Positions 16,652 to 24,588 of a DNA stretch of 33,629 nucleotides are shown here, piece by piece. This DNA is from an uncultured Prevotella sp. GTDB lineage: Bacteria; Bacteroidota; Bacteroidia; Bacteroidales; Bacteroidaceae. A program made the translations under genes and the position numbers. The stretch is taken from positions 1 through 33,629 of the forward strand of contig CAJOHJ010000019.1 in the NCBI GenBank assembly GCA_905234265.1, in the 5' to 3' direction. The notes beneath the pieces were generated by a model. It had not been told where the DNA came from and did not search any database. It saw nothing but the letters and a program-made list of their open reading frames with translations. The stretch's first letter is position 1. Each line of letters opens with the position of its first letter.

Positions 16652-17134
16652 ATGAAACACACAGCAATATTATTCTCCATCATGGCAGCACTGCTGCTCA
16701 CCGCATGCAGCAGCAAGAAGCCGGCCATCCAGACAGCTTCCTATCGTGAACAGCCCACCCAGTGCCTTGGCAAGAGCATGGACGGACACCAGACACTGCA
16801 AGTCTGGGCCAAGGGACAGTCGCGCATGGAGGCAGTGCGCGAAGCCAAGAAAAAGGTCATCGGCGAAGTGCTGTTCTCTGGCATTCAGTCCAACGGCGAC
16901 TGCAACGCAATGCCTATCGTCGACGCTCCCAATGCCCGCACGAAGTTTGAGAAGTACTTCCAGAAGTTCTTCGAAGACAACGGCGGATATAAGAAGTACG
17001 TCGAGGAGATTGAGAAGCGTTCCGACGCACAGCACTTGCAGGGCGAGCATCTGCAGGTCTACGGCGTAGTGCTGCAGGTCGACATGGACGGCCTTCGCAA
17101 GCGCATGCGCAAGGACAAGATCATTGAGTATTAA
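16652..17134 (+). CDS. Small lipoprotein, LPP20-like
   Basis: A 160-residue lipoprotein: signal peptide with lipobox LTAC, lipidated Cys19, then SSKKP. The body begins LQVWAKGQSRMEAVREAKKKVIGEVLFSGI. This strand plus long amphipathic helix is typical of LPP20 and related outer-membrane lipoproteins (named from the pattern, not a search). The later part (FEKYFQKFFEDNGGYKKYV and VVLQVDMDGLRKRM) aligns with the preceding protein. An outer-membrane location facing the periplasm is inferred. It may anchor a complex formed by its neighbours. It starts 32 bp after the previous stop. Confidence 0.7.
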   Translation: MKHTAILFSIMAALLLTACSSKKPAIQTASYREQPTQCLGKSMDGHQTLQVWAKGQSRMEAVREAKKKVIGEVLFSGIQSNGDCNAMPIVDAPNARTKFEKYFQKFFEDNGGYKKYVEEIEKRSDAQHLQGEHLQVYGVVLQVDMDGLRKRMRKDKIIEY

Positions 17135-17184
17135 CAGGGAGCATACACATTATTATATAATATATTACAAAACAGAACAGAACT

Positions 17185-18120
17185 ATGAAACGCATATTCT
17201 CACTCCTGGCAGTGCTGCTCACAATGGCCGCTGCCGCCAACGCACAGAAAGCAATGACACCGCCGCACATCATGGTTGTGCCAGACAACAGCCTCTGCGG
17301 CCGCGAGGGCTGGGTGCGCACCATGAATGGCGAAACCGTGCCTGACTATGAGAAAGCGCTGAACAGCGACAAGACCATACACGACGTACTCATACAGGTG
17401 GCCGAGCTGATTACCGACCGCAACTCCAGCGTAGTCATCGTCGACCTCATGCAGGCCATCAACAATGCCAAGGCCGACGCCGACATGTCGGGAGCCAACG
17501 GTGGCGACCAGTCGGAAACCGTCGACGAGGCCATCATCCGCAACTCTGATGCCGACATCATCATCAAGGTAGACTACGACATTCTCGTCACCGGTCCGCA
17601 GAAGCAGATAAAGTACAGCATCACCGGCACCGACGCCTACACCAGCCAGATGTTCGCGCCCATCAGCGGCACAGGCAATCCGTCTACGTCGGCCAATCCC
17701 GTCATCCTGCTTCAGGAAGCCGTCTACAACAAGATGGATGCCTTCCTCGACAAGGTGTTCGGCTATTATAACAACATGTTCAAGAGCGGCCGCATGGTAG
17801 CTTTCGACATCAAGTGCACCAACACGGCATCGCACAACATGAACAGCAAGGTGGGCCAGTACACCCTGCGTGAGGAAATCGAGGACTTCCTGTTCGACAA
17901 TTCCGTCGACGGTGCCGGCGTTGACCGTGTTAAGAGCGGTGCCACCTTCATGCAGTTCGACGGTGTCTACATTCCGCTTGTTTCTACCATCCGCGGCCGT
18001 CAGCGCCGCCAGGGCGCCAAGGATGTTGCCCAGAAGATGGTTGAGTTCCTTGCTTCCAAGGGAGTCACTGCCGAGTTCAAGACCCGCGGCCTTGGCAGGG
18101 TGAACATCTACATCAAGTAA
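17185..18120 (+). CDS. Exported protein, DUF6175-like, operon gene 4
   Basis: A 311-residue exported protein with signal peptide (1-20, ANA-Q). The mature start PPHIMVVPDNSLCGREGW and the strand DADIIIKVDYDILV fit a Bacteroidetes family I tentatively recall as DUF6175. The first 190 residues alternate strands and helices like TolB-N or CsgG-type domains: a nucleotide-free Rossmann-like fold that builds periplasmic or outer-membrane assemblies. The last 100 residues (FDIKCTNTASHNMNS onward) look like a second, repeated alpha/beta domain ending GRVNIYIK. No catalytic motif is visible. Placement in the middle of the exported-protein operon suggests it is part of a complex. Confidence 0.65.
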   Translation: MKRIFSLLAVLLTMAAAANAQKAMTPPHIMVVPDNSLCGREGWVRTMNGETVPDYEKALNSDKTIHDVLIQVAELITDRNSSVVIVDLMQAINNAKADADMSGANGGDQSETVDEAIIRNSDADIIIKVDYDILVTGPQKQIKYSITGTDAYTSQMFAPISGTGNPSTSANPVILLQEAVYNKMDAFLDKVFGYYNNMFKSGRMVAFDIKCTNTASHNMNSKVGQYTLREEIEDFLFDNSVDGAGVDRVKSGATFMQFDGVYIPLVSTIRGRQRRQGAKDVAQKMVEFLASKGVTAEFKTRGLGRVNIYIK

Positions 18121-18145
18121 CATTAACAATCAGGAGGAAACAGCT

Positions 18146-19108
18146 ATGAGAAAAATCATTCTTTCTGCCGCATTGGTGGTTCTTTCGGTGCTTTCAGCGT
18201 CTGCACAGCAGGACTGCACCATTCCCATGGACATCATCGTTGCCGACGGAGTTGCCGACGTCACCGGCGTTGCCGCTGCCACACAGCTGGAGTCAAAGGT
18301 GCGCCAAGTGGTGACTAAGCACGGAATGGGCGGCAATATGAAGCATTCGCAGTTCTGTGTCATCGCCAACCTTGTGGAAGGCAACAGGAACATACTTAGC
18401 GGCACGCGCCCCTTGGTGACCGTCTCTGCCGACGTTGAGCTTTACGTTGCCAACACCGTCACCGGCGAGAAGTTTGCAAGCACCGCCATAACCATCACCG
18501 GTGCCGGCCCCAACGAGAACCGTGCATACATGGCTGCCCTTGGCACCGTGAATGCCAACAATGCCGAACTGGCAGCGTTCATGAAGTCTGCCAAGCAGAA
18601 AATCATCAGATATTACGAGACCGAAACGGGAAACATCATCCGCAAGGCCAAGAGCCATGCTGCCCGTCAGGAATACGAGCCTGCCCTTTACATGCTCACC
18701 TCTGTGCCTGCATGCAGCTCGCGCTATGAAGAGGTTGAGCAGGCCACGCTGACCATTTTCCAGCAGTACGTCGACCTTGACTGTGCCGGAAAGGTTGCCA
18801 AGGCCCGTGCCGCATGGGCCGGCTCGCAGGACCGTGAGGGTGCCAGGGTTGCCGGCGCATATCTGTCGGCCATCAATCCGGCTTCGTCGTGTACCGACGA
18901 TGCCCAGGCTCTTGTTGATGAAATCAAGCAGCGCATCGGTGAGGAATGGGAGCAGGCCAAGGACCTTCTCGAGTTCAACAAGGAGATGCAGCGCAGCCAG
19001 GTGGACCTGGAGCGGCAGCGCATAGAGGCTGCCCGTGAAATCGGCGTTGCCTGGGCAGAAAACATGCCTTCTAATTTCAATCCCACCGTGGTTATAAACA
19101 AGAAGTAA
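18146..19108 (+). CDS. Exported protein with CsgG/FlgT-like N-domain
   Basis: A 320-residue exported protein with signal peptide (1-20, ASA-Q). Residues 25-155 show a strand/helix pattern (IVADGVADVTGV; SQFCVIANLVEG; VTVSADVELYVANTVTGEKF) reminiscent of CsgG, TolB-N and FlgT domains. Residues 155-260 are helical with repeat-like Ala-rich pairs (AARQEYEPALYML; GARVAGAYLSAINP), resembling tetratricopeptide-type hairpins. The C-terminal 55 residues form a charged helix (EEWEQAKDLLEFNKEMQRSQ). AGGAGGA lies 7-16 nt before the start, a clear ribosome site. Fold calls are inference; no family was confirmed. Confidence 0.65.
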   Translation: MRKIILSAALVVLSVLSASAQQDCTIPMDIIVADGVADVTGVAAATQLESKVRQVVTKHGMGGNMKHSQFCVIANLVEGNRNILSGTRPLVTVSADVELYVANTVTGEKFASTAITITGAGPNENRAYMAALGTVNANNAELAAFMKSAKQKIIRYYETETGNIIRKAKSHAARQEYEPALYMLTSVPACSSRYEEVEQATLTIFQQYVDLDCAGKVAKARAAWAGSQDREGARVAGAYLSAINPASSCTDDAQALVDEIKQRIGEEWEQAKDLLEFNKEMQRSQVDLERQRIEAAREIGVAWAENMPSNFNPTVVINKK

Positions 19109-19138
19109 CCGCCTGCTGACGGCATCAGCCTGAAACAC

Positions 19139-20677
19139 ATGAGAAACTATATCATAGCAACTGCCGTCACCGCTCTGCTGACAGCCCTTCCGGCTGCCGC
19201 ACAGAACGGTGGCGGCTTTTCGCAGCAGCGAGGAGGCGTCAACCAGCAGCAGGGTGGCTTCAACCAGTCGCGCAGCGGCGTGGGCGGCAACTCGTCGGGC
19301 TTCAGCCAGAACCGTGCCAGCAACTTCAGCGACTATCGCCAGCAGCTTAATGCGCAGTACATCAGCCTGACCCGCGAGCGATGGCAGAACTTCGACTCCT
19401 ACCGCGCACAGACGCCGCCCGACCGCGACGAGAAGCCGGTGGCTCCTATCCAGATGTCCGAAGACGATGCGAAGAAGGAGCGCCAGGACCGCCAGGTGGT
19501 CATCGATGCCGTAGTCACTCCCAAGCGTGACAACGAGCGCGCGCAGCCAGTGGCTCCCGTTCAGGAAACTCCCGACGAGACTGCGCTGCTGGAGTTCAAG
19601 TATCTGGGCAATCCGCTGTCCGTGCGCCGCCCGAAGAACGCCACGTTCCGCCTGTCGGGAGTCAGCGAGAACGCTGTGGCCGACGCCTGGGAAGTGCTGT
19701 GCCAGAAGCAGTGGAACAACCTTGTCGTCGACTGCATAAAGCTGCGCGGCCAGAAGCAGCTGTGCGACTGGGCCTACCTGTGCATGCTCCGCGACATGTC
19801 GGCGGCGCTCTGCGGCAGCGGCACCAACGAGGCCACGCTGCTCATGGCATTCGTCTACAGCCAGTCGGGCTATAAGATCCGCCTTGGCGATGCCGGCGGC
19901 CGTCTGGAAATGCTCTATGCCACCAAGCACATAATCTACAACCGCAGCTACTTCAATTTCGACGGCGAGCAGTTCTATACCTTCAATAAGGAGGTGAAGC
20001 AGATACGCATCAATGCTGCCAAATATCCTAAGGAACAGTCGTTGTCGCTGTGGGTTCCGCAGACACCTCAGAGCGGATGGCAGTCGTCGACGCAGCGCAC
20101 GCTGACGTCGAAGCGCTATCCGGAGATGTCGGTCCACGTCACGTGCAACAAGCTGCTGCTGCCTTTCTACGAGTCGTATCCTACCAGCGAGGTCGGCGGC
20201 AACTTCATGACGCGCTGGGCAATGTACGCCAATACGCCCATCAGTGACAAGACGCGCACAGAATTGTACCCACAGCTGCAGCAGGCCCTTGGGGGCATGT
20301 CGCAGCAGCAGCAGGTGGAACGCCTCTTGAACTGGGTGCAGACGGCCTTCGTCTATGAGTACGACGACAAGGTGTGGGGCGGCGACCGCGCCTTCTTCCC
20401 CGACGAAACGCTTTACTATCCCTACTGCGACTGTGAGGACCGCTCGATACTTTTCACACGACTGGTGCGCGACATCGTGGGACTGAAGTGCATACTCGTC
20501 TACTACCCCGGCCACTTGGCGTCGGCCGTCTGCTTCACCGACCAGGTGAACGGCGACTACATACAGACCGGCGGCCGCCGATACGTTGTCTGCGACCCTA
20601 CATACATAGGCGCACCCGTGGGCAGCACGATGCCCAAGATGGACAATGCTTCAGCTAAAGTTATTCAGTTAGACTGA
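19139..20677 (+). CDS. Exported transglutaminase-like (papain-fold) protein
   Basis: A 512-residue exported protein, last gene of the operon. A signal peptide (1-21, AAA-Q) is followed by a Gln/Gly/Asn-rich heptad repeat (26-60, G-[FV]-x-Q type) and a proline-rich linker (to about 150). The C-terminal third has a transglutaminase-core pattern. CDCEDRS carries Cys430 and Cys432 (the latter the likelier nucleophile), His459 lies in PGHLASAV and Asp486 in VCDPTY. Such domains act as proteases, peptide cyclases or cross-linkers on envelope proteins; which applies here is unknown. It is the only apparent enzyme in the run, so it may process or cross-link the other five products. Confidence 0.75.
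   Translation: MRNYIIATAVTALLTALPAAAQNGGGFSQQRGGVNQQQGGFNQSRSGVGGNSSGFSQNRASNFSDYRQQLNAQYISLTRERWQNFDSYRAQTPPDRDEKPVAPIQMSEDDAKKERQDRQVVIDAVVTPKRDNERAQPVAPVQETPDETALLEFKYLGNPLSVRRPKNATFRLSGVSENAVADAWEVLCQKQWNNLVVDCIKLRGQKQLCDWAYLCMLRDMSAALCGSGTNEATLLMAFVYSQSGYKIRLGDAGGRLEMLYATKHIIYNRSYFNFDGEQFYTFNKEVKQIRINAAKYPKEQSLSLWVPQTPQSGWQSSTQRTLTSKRYPEMSVHVTCNKLLLPFYESYPTSEVGGNFMTRWAMYANTPISDKTRTELYPQLQQALGGMSQQQQVERLLNWVQTAFVYEYDDKVWGGDRAFFPDETLYYPYCDCEDRSILFTRLVRDIVGLKCILVYYPGHLASAVCFTDQVNGDYIQTGGRRYVVCDPTYIGAPVGSTMPKMDNASAKVIQLD
19214..19318 (+). repeat. 21-bp coding repeat in the transglutaminase gene
   Basis: Five 21-bp units encode heptads at residues 26-60, each starting Gly-(Phe/Val) and mostly carrying Gln at position four. 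The result is a flexible Gln/Asn/Gly-rich segment right after the signal peptide. Glutamine-rich repeats are typical transglutaminase amine-acceptor sites, so self-cross-linking is an attractive but untested idea. Confidence 0.75.
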
Positions 20678-20753
20678 CTCTTTCGGTCATATCAAGCTGT
20701 TTTTCTGTTGCTGAGATAATTTTCCAATGCCGCACTGGGGCTTGGAAATACAT

Positions 20754-21404
20754 TCAGCCCTTGAAGTATTCAGCCAGCTCGTCGGCATGTGCCGCCAGCT
20801 GGTTGATGTCGCCATTGGCATAGCGTTGCCAAATCTGCTGGCAGGGCATGAGAAGAGGGCTGAAGGTGACGTCACGGCGGTTCAGGTAGGGGTCGCAGTG
20901 CTGGAAGACTTCCAGAACGTCGACAATCAGTGCCGTGTCCACACGCATCAGCCGCGCCGTCTGCTGCACCTCCGGCGTTTCCTTGACCATAGTCTGCGGC
21001 GTCAGCTGGAAGTAGAGGCTGAGAATGATGGTCAGCATCGTCGGCGTCAGCCTCTCGTCTTCGGGCAGTGGGCGGAAGTCGCGCTCGAAGGTCTCCTCCA
21101 CCTCCACGCCGTCGAAGAAGCCGCCGCCGCTGTTGAAGCCGGTCATTTCGCGCAGCAGCCGTACGGCGCGACGCAGGCGTTGCGGACTCTCTGCGTACTG
21201 CTGCCAGTAGCGCTCAATGCGTGGCGTCTCCAGGTTGGCAACCTGCCGCAGCCTGTCGTGCAGCATCTGCGGCGGAATGTGCAGTTCCATGCTCAGGTCT
21301 ACCAGCGGTTTGCTGTAAAGGGGCTTCATGCCCGCCGGCTTCTGCAGGTAGAGTTGCAGGACGAAGAGCCAGTAGTCGTCTTGCCAGAAATAATTCTTTG
21401 CCAT
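20754..21404 (-). CDS. Conserved Bacteroidales protein, unknown function
   Basis: A 216-residue cytoplasmic protein rich in helix, without signal peptide or membrane segment. The N-terminus (MAKNYFWQDDYWLFVLQLYL) and the blocks LHIPPQMLHDRLRQ and TPRIERYWQQY match a conserved hypothetical protein I associate with Bacteroidales genomes. The first 90 residues could include a helix-turn-helix-like pair, but DNA binding is speculation. ATG 21404 is preferred over the upstream ATG at 21431, because the -7 box at 21436-21429 places the transcript start downstream of 21431. It is convergent with the transglutaminase gene across a 76-bp gap that again contains GAGATAATTTT. Confidence 0.7.
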   Translation of the reverse strand: MAKNYFWQDDYWLFVLQLYLQKPAGMKPLYSKPLVDLSMELHIPPQMLHDRLRQVANLETPRIERYWQQYAESPQRLRRAVRLLREMTGFNSGGGFFDGVEVEETFERDFRPLPEDERLTPTMLTIILSLYFQLTPQTMVKETPEVQQTARLMRVDTALIVDVLEVFQHCDPYLNRRDVTFSPLLMPCQQIWQRYANGDINQLAAHADELAEYFKG

Positions 21405-21428
21405 AGATAATTTTTGTAGTTCTGTTTG

Positions 21429-21436
21429 CAAATGTA
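21429..21436 (-). promoter_or_regulatory. -7 promoter box, leftward conserved gene
   Basis: On the minus strand this reads TACATTTG followed by C, a perfect -7 box about 25 nt before the preferred ATG at 21404. It lies only 12 bp from the rightward box at 21449, so the two divergent promoters share their upstream DNA and may compete or be co-regulated. Confidence 0.65.
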
Positions 21437-21448
21437 CAATTTATTTTA

Positions 21449-21456
21449 TATATTTG
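21449..21456 (+). promoter_or_regulatory. -7 promoter box, histidine phosphatase pair
   Basis: TATATTTG followed by C, a perfect -7 box. The transcript would start near 21463, which excludes the in-frame ATG at 21454 and supports ATG 21478 as the start of the first phosphatase. Confidence 0.7.
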
Positions 21457-21477
21457 CATACAATTTGCCGAAAACGA

Positions 21478-22782
21478 ATGAAAAAATCTTTCCTGCTGTC
21501 CGTTTTTCTCGCTGTTGCCGTCTGCGTTATTGCGCAGGCTCCGCGCCGCGAGATACGAAAGAACCTGCGTCTTTCGGCAAGTAACCTGCTGGCCTATCCC
21601 GGTCCGCGGCAGCACACGCTGACACCGCCACCCGAGGGCATGCGCCCCTTCTACATCTCGCACTATGGCCGCCACGGCTCGCGCTACCACACGCGGCCGT
21701 CGATATACAACGCGCCCTACTATGTGCTTACCGATGCTGACAAGGCCGGACAGCTGACTCCCCTTGGCAGGGACGTCATGCAGCGGCTCGACCGCATCCG
21801 CCGCGATGCCTATCGGCAGTGGGGCGAGCTGACCGACCTCGGCGCCGAGCAGCACAGGCAGATCATCACCCGGATGTACGAGCGTTTCCCTGAGGTTTTT
21901 GCCGACAGTGCCGCCATCGTAGCTTACAGCACGCCCGTCATCCGCTGCGTGCTGTCGATGGAAAACGCCATGCTGCGGCTGCTGCAGCTTGCTCCCGGCA
22001 TTCAGCTCAAGCACGATGCTTCGCAGCAGAACGCGTCAACGCTGAACTATCAGGACCGTGGGCTTATGGCCCTCCGGATGGACTCCACGGCAAAGTCAGC
22101 CTATACGGCGTACATGCAGAAGACACTGAGGGCCGACAGACTCATGCGCTCGCTCTTCCGCGACCAGCAGTGGGTCAGCGAGAAAGTGAATGTCAGTCAG
22201 TTCTGTGAAGACCTCTTCAGGGTGGCTTCCATACTTCAGAACAGCGACATCGCTACAAAGGAGACCCTCTATGACATTTACACCGACGACGAGATTTACC
22301 GCAACTGGAAGATATCCAACGTGTGGTGGTATCTGTCGTATGCCAGTACGCCTGTCAATGGCCACCTGCAGCCATACACGCAGCGGCGCCTGCTGAACAA
22401 CATCATCAACGATGCCGACGCGGCCATAAGTCGCCAAGGCACAGGGGCAAACCTGCGCTACGGCCACGAGACAGCGCTGCTGCCGCTGTGCTGCCTGTTG
22501 GACATCAACGGCTGTGGCCTGTCGACGACAAAACTGACGCGCCTGGACAAGATGGGGTGGGTGAACTACCGTATATTCCCCATGGGCGGCAACCTGCAGT
22601 TCGTGTTCTACCGCCGCAGCCCGTCGGACACTGACGTGATGTTCAAAGTGCTGCTGAACGAGAACGAGGCCACGCTGCCGCTGAAGTCATCCATGGCTCC
22701 ATACTACCGGTGGGCAGACTTCAAGGAGTATTGCAAGCGGATACTCGACGAATATCCTAACCTAAGAAAGCAGAAAAAATGA
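21478..22782 (+). CDS. Exported histidine-type phosphatase (MINPP/phytase-like)
   Basis: A 434-residue exported enzyme of histidine phosphatase clade 2, related to multiple inositol-polyphosphate phosphatases and acid phosphatases. A signal peptide (1-18, VIA-Q) is followed by the catalytic RHG motif in GRHGSRYH with nucleophile His66. The distal proton-donor motif is GHET (His330-Glu331), like the HAE form rather than the HD form. The substrate may be phytate or another phosphomonoester in the periplasm or outside. The start is set by the promoter. It overlaps the next gene by ATGA (22779-22782), so the two are translationally coupled. Confidence 0.85.
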   Translation: MKKSFLLSVFLAVAVCVIAQAPRREIRKNLRLSASNLLAYPGPRQHTLTPPPEGMRPFYISHYGRHGSRYHTRPSIYNAPYYVLTDADKAGQLTPLGRDVMQRLDRIRRDAYRQWGELTDLGAEQHRQIITRMYERFPEVFADSAAIVAYSTPVIRCVLSMENAMLRLLQLAPGIQLKHDASQQNASTLNYQDRGLMALRMDSTAKSAYTAYMQKTLRADRLMRSLFRDQQWVSEKVNVSQFCEDLFRVASILQNSDIATKETLYDIYTDDEIYRNWKISNVWWYLSYASTPVNGHLQPYTQRRLLNNIINDADAAISRQGTGANLRYGHETALLPLCCLLDINGCGLSTTKLTRLDKMGWVNYRIFPMGGNLQFVFYRRSPSDTDVMFKVLLNENEATLPLKSSMAPYYRWADFKEYCKRILDEYPNLRKQKK

Positions 22783-24023
22783 TCAGACGGGTGCTGTTGA
22801 CGGTGGCCCTTTCGGCCGTGCTGCTTGCTGTCAGCGGACAGCAGGTGGAGAACTACTACGTGTACCCGGACTCGGCCGCCGGCCGCCTGACGCCGGCCCC
22901 CGACGGCAAGCAGCCGTTCTACATTTCACACTTCGGGCGCTACACGACTACCTATCTCGGCTATCGCGTAGGCATGGACGCAGTCATAAAGCTTCTCAAC
23001 GCGGCAAGCTCGAAGGGAAAGCTGACAGAAACGGGAAAGAACACGTTGCGTGAGATGAAGTCGGTGCTGCACAGCTTCGAAAACCGCTTCGGCGATGCCA
23101 CTCAGCGCGGACTGCGCCACCAGCGGCTGTTGGCACGGCGTATGGCCGCCAGCTTCCCGGAAGTCTTTGTCGGCAGTGCCGTTGTCGACGCCTACAGTAC
23201 CATCAAGGCAAGGACGGTGCTGACCATGGGCTCCGCCACGCAGGAACTGATGCTCTTCAACCCGAAGATGCGCATTTCGCTGCACTCCTCGCTGAAGGAT
23301 ATGTCTATTCTGGACTACAACACCAAGCATGTCCCTGAGGATGAGGTGCCTGACAGCGCACGGCAGGCCTACGACGCCTTCTGCAAGCCTCTGCAGAAGA
23401 GCGCGCGGCTGGCGGCACTGCTGTTCAACGACTCGGCATACGTGGCTGCTGAAGTCGACGAGGTGCTGCTCAACCATGAAATCCGCAAGGCTGCCGTCCA
23501 GCAGGACTTGCACTATCCGGACCGTAAGTTCAAGCTTTCCAGCTTGCTGACTGCCGACGAGATAAAGGCCTTCTGGCTCATGCGCAACGCCCATAACTAC
23601 GTAAACTTCAGCAACACGCCGCTCAACAACCACTATCGCCCTGACCGTCAGCGTGAACTGCTGCAGCACATCGTGGCACAGGCCGACAGCTGCATTGCCA
23701 AGCGACAGAACGGAGCCACGCTGCGCTTCGGTCATGAGCAGTCGCTGCTGCCGCTGCTGTGCCTGCTGGACGTCAACGGCTTTGGCCTGGCAGAGGCATC
23801 ATTCGACAATGTCGGAATAGGGAAGTGGTGGTCGTGCGACATTACCGAGGCGCCTGCCAACCTTCAGCTGGTATTCTACCGTGCCAACCCTTACGACCGC
23901 GACATTCTCTTCAAAGTCCTGCTGAATGAGCAGGAGGCTGTGCTGCCTCTTGAAACCAGTTGCTGGCCTTACTATCGCTGGGCAGACTTCCGCCAGTATT
24001 GTAAGGAGCTTCTTAAACAGTGA
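22779..24023 (+). CDS. Histidine-phosphatase paralogue lacking catalytic His
   Basis: A 414-residue exported paralogue of the preceding gene with the same layout: signal peptide (1-20), QPFYISHFGR, then the mid-protein and a distal GHEQSLLPL (His319-Glu320). At the catalytic position RHGSR has become RYTTT: the nucleophilic His is Tyr55, and the following Gly and Arg are also lost. Length, export signal and distal motif are kept. That argues for selection as a non-catalytic partner (binding or regulatory) rather than decay. It starts inside the stop of the active copy, which would give matched amounts of both proteins. argR follows after 85 bp with its own promoter. Confidence 0.85.
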   Translation: MIRRVLLTVALSAVLLAVSGQQVENYYVYPDSAAGRLTPAPDGKQPFYISHFGRYTTTYLGYRVGMDAVIKLLNAASSKGKLTETGKNTLREMKSVLHSFENRFGDATQRGLRHQRLLARRMAASFPEVFVGSAVVDAYSTIKARTVLTMGSATQELMLFNPKMRISLHSSLKDMSILDYNTKHVPEDEVPDSARQAYDAFCKPLQKSARLAALLFNDSAYVAAEVDEVLLNHEIRKAAVQQDLHYPDRKFKLSSLLTADEIKAFWLMRNAHNYVNFSNTPLNNHYRPDRQRELLQHIVAQADSCIAKRQNGATLRFGHEQSLLPLLCLLDVNGFGLAEASFDNVGIGKWWSCDITEAPANLQLVFYRANPYDRDILFKVLLNEQEAVLPLETSCWPYYRWADFRQYCKELLKQ

Positions 24024-24047
24024 AAATTGTATAAAATTGCAGAATTA

Positions 24048-24079
24048 TTTGGTAGTATGCAAAAAAAAGTATACTTTTG
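24048..24079 (+). promoter_or_regulatory. argR promoter (-33 and -7)
   Basis: TTTG at 24048-24051 and TACTTTTG at 24072-24079 are separated by a 20-nt spacer, an ideal Bacteroidetes sigma-ABfr promoter. Transcription should begin near 24086, giving a leader of about 23 nt before the argR ATG. Confidence 0.75.
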
Positions 24080-24091
24080 CGCCCGTATTTT

Positions 24092-24105
24092 TGAATAAAT
24101 ATACT
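24092..24105 (+). promoter_or_regulatory. Candidate ARG box in the argR leader
   Basis: TGAATAAATATACT matches the ArgR half-site palindrome TGAAT-N4-ATTCA at 8 of 10 defined positions. It lies just after the expected transcription start of argR, where a bound repressor would block its own operon. The upstream GTATGC...GTATAC (24055-24074) may be a second half-site. The consensus is from Enterobacteria, so its use here is inference. Confidence 0.45.
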
Positions 24106-24108
24106 GCC

Positions 24109-24585
24109 ATGAAAATCAAAAACGACCGTTTAGAAGCCCTGCGCATGATAATCTCAAGCCAAGAGTTAGGCAGCCAGGACGAACTGTTAGAAGCACTGAA
24201 GAACGAGGGATTCCAGCTGACGCAGGCCACACTGAGCCGCGACCTTAAGCAGCTGAAGGTGGCAAAGGCTGCCACAATGAGAGGAAATTACGTGTATGTG
24301 CTGCCCAATGACACAATGTACAAAAGGGTGACAACGCCGAGGAAACTGCATGAAATGATGAACGTGCCGGGATTCTTGAGCATTAATTTCTCTGGAAACA
24401 TGGGTGTCATAAAGACGCGGCCGGGCTATGCCAGCTCGATAGCGTACAACATCGACAACAGTGATATAGACGAAATTTTAGGTACCATTGCCGGCGACGA
24501 CACGATATTCATCGTCATACGCCAAGGCGCTTCTCGCGAAGACGTGATGATGTCGCTGCGCGACGTGGTGCCGAACATGAGATAA
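24109..24585 (+). CDS. argR: Arginine repressor ArgR
   Basis: A 158-residue transcription regulator that binds ARG boxes with arginine as co-repressor. The N-terminal winged helix has the signature TQATLSRDLKQL (residues 41-52). The C-terminal trimerisation and arginine-binding domain includes PGYASSIAYNID and GTIAGDDTIFIVI, with the Asp-Asp pair that contacts arginine. Length is normal. The longer open frame upstream (to 23926) runs back through the phosphatase gene and the promoter, so ATG 24109 is the start. It leads the operon argR-GNAT-argG-pspC-argC, with 3 bp to the next gene. Confidence 0.93.
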   Translation: MKIKNDRLEALRMIISSQELGSQDELLEALKNEGFQLTQATLSRDLKQLKVAKAATMRGNYVYVLPNDTMYKRVTTPRKLHEMMNVPGFLSINFSGNMGVIKTRPGYASSIAYNIDNSDIDEILGTIAGDDTIFIVIRQGASREDVMMSLRDVVPNMR

Positions 24586-24588
24586 AAA

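Noticed and set aside
18293..20515. A 740-codon open frame on the minus strand
   Set aside because: It is antisense to the exported-protein genes 18146-19108 and 19139-20677, which have signal peptides, a catalytic triad and family-like motifs. The minus frame is low-complexity (His/Val/Leu-rich) with no motif. It is open because of the codon bias of the real genes.
23926..24108. An upstream extension of argR
   Set aside because: It reads through the end of the phosphatase gene in another frame and crosses the argR promoter. Family length is reached from 24109.
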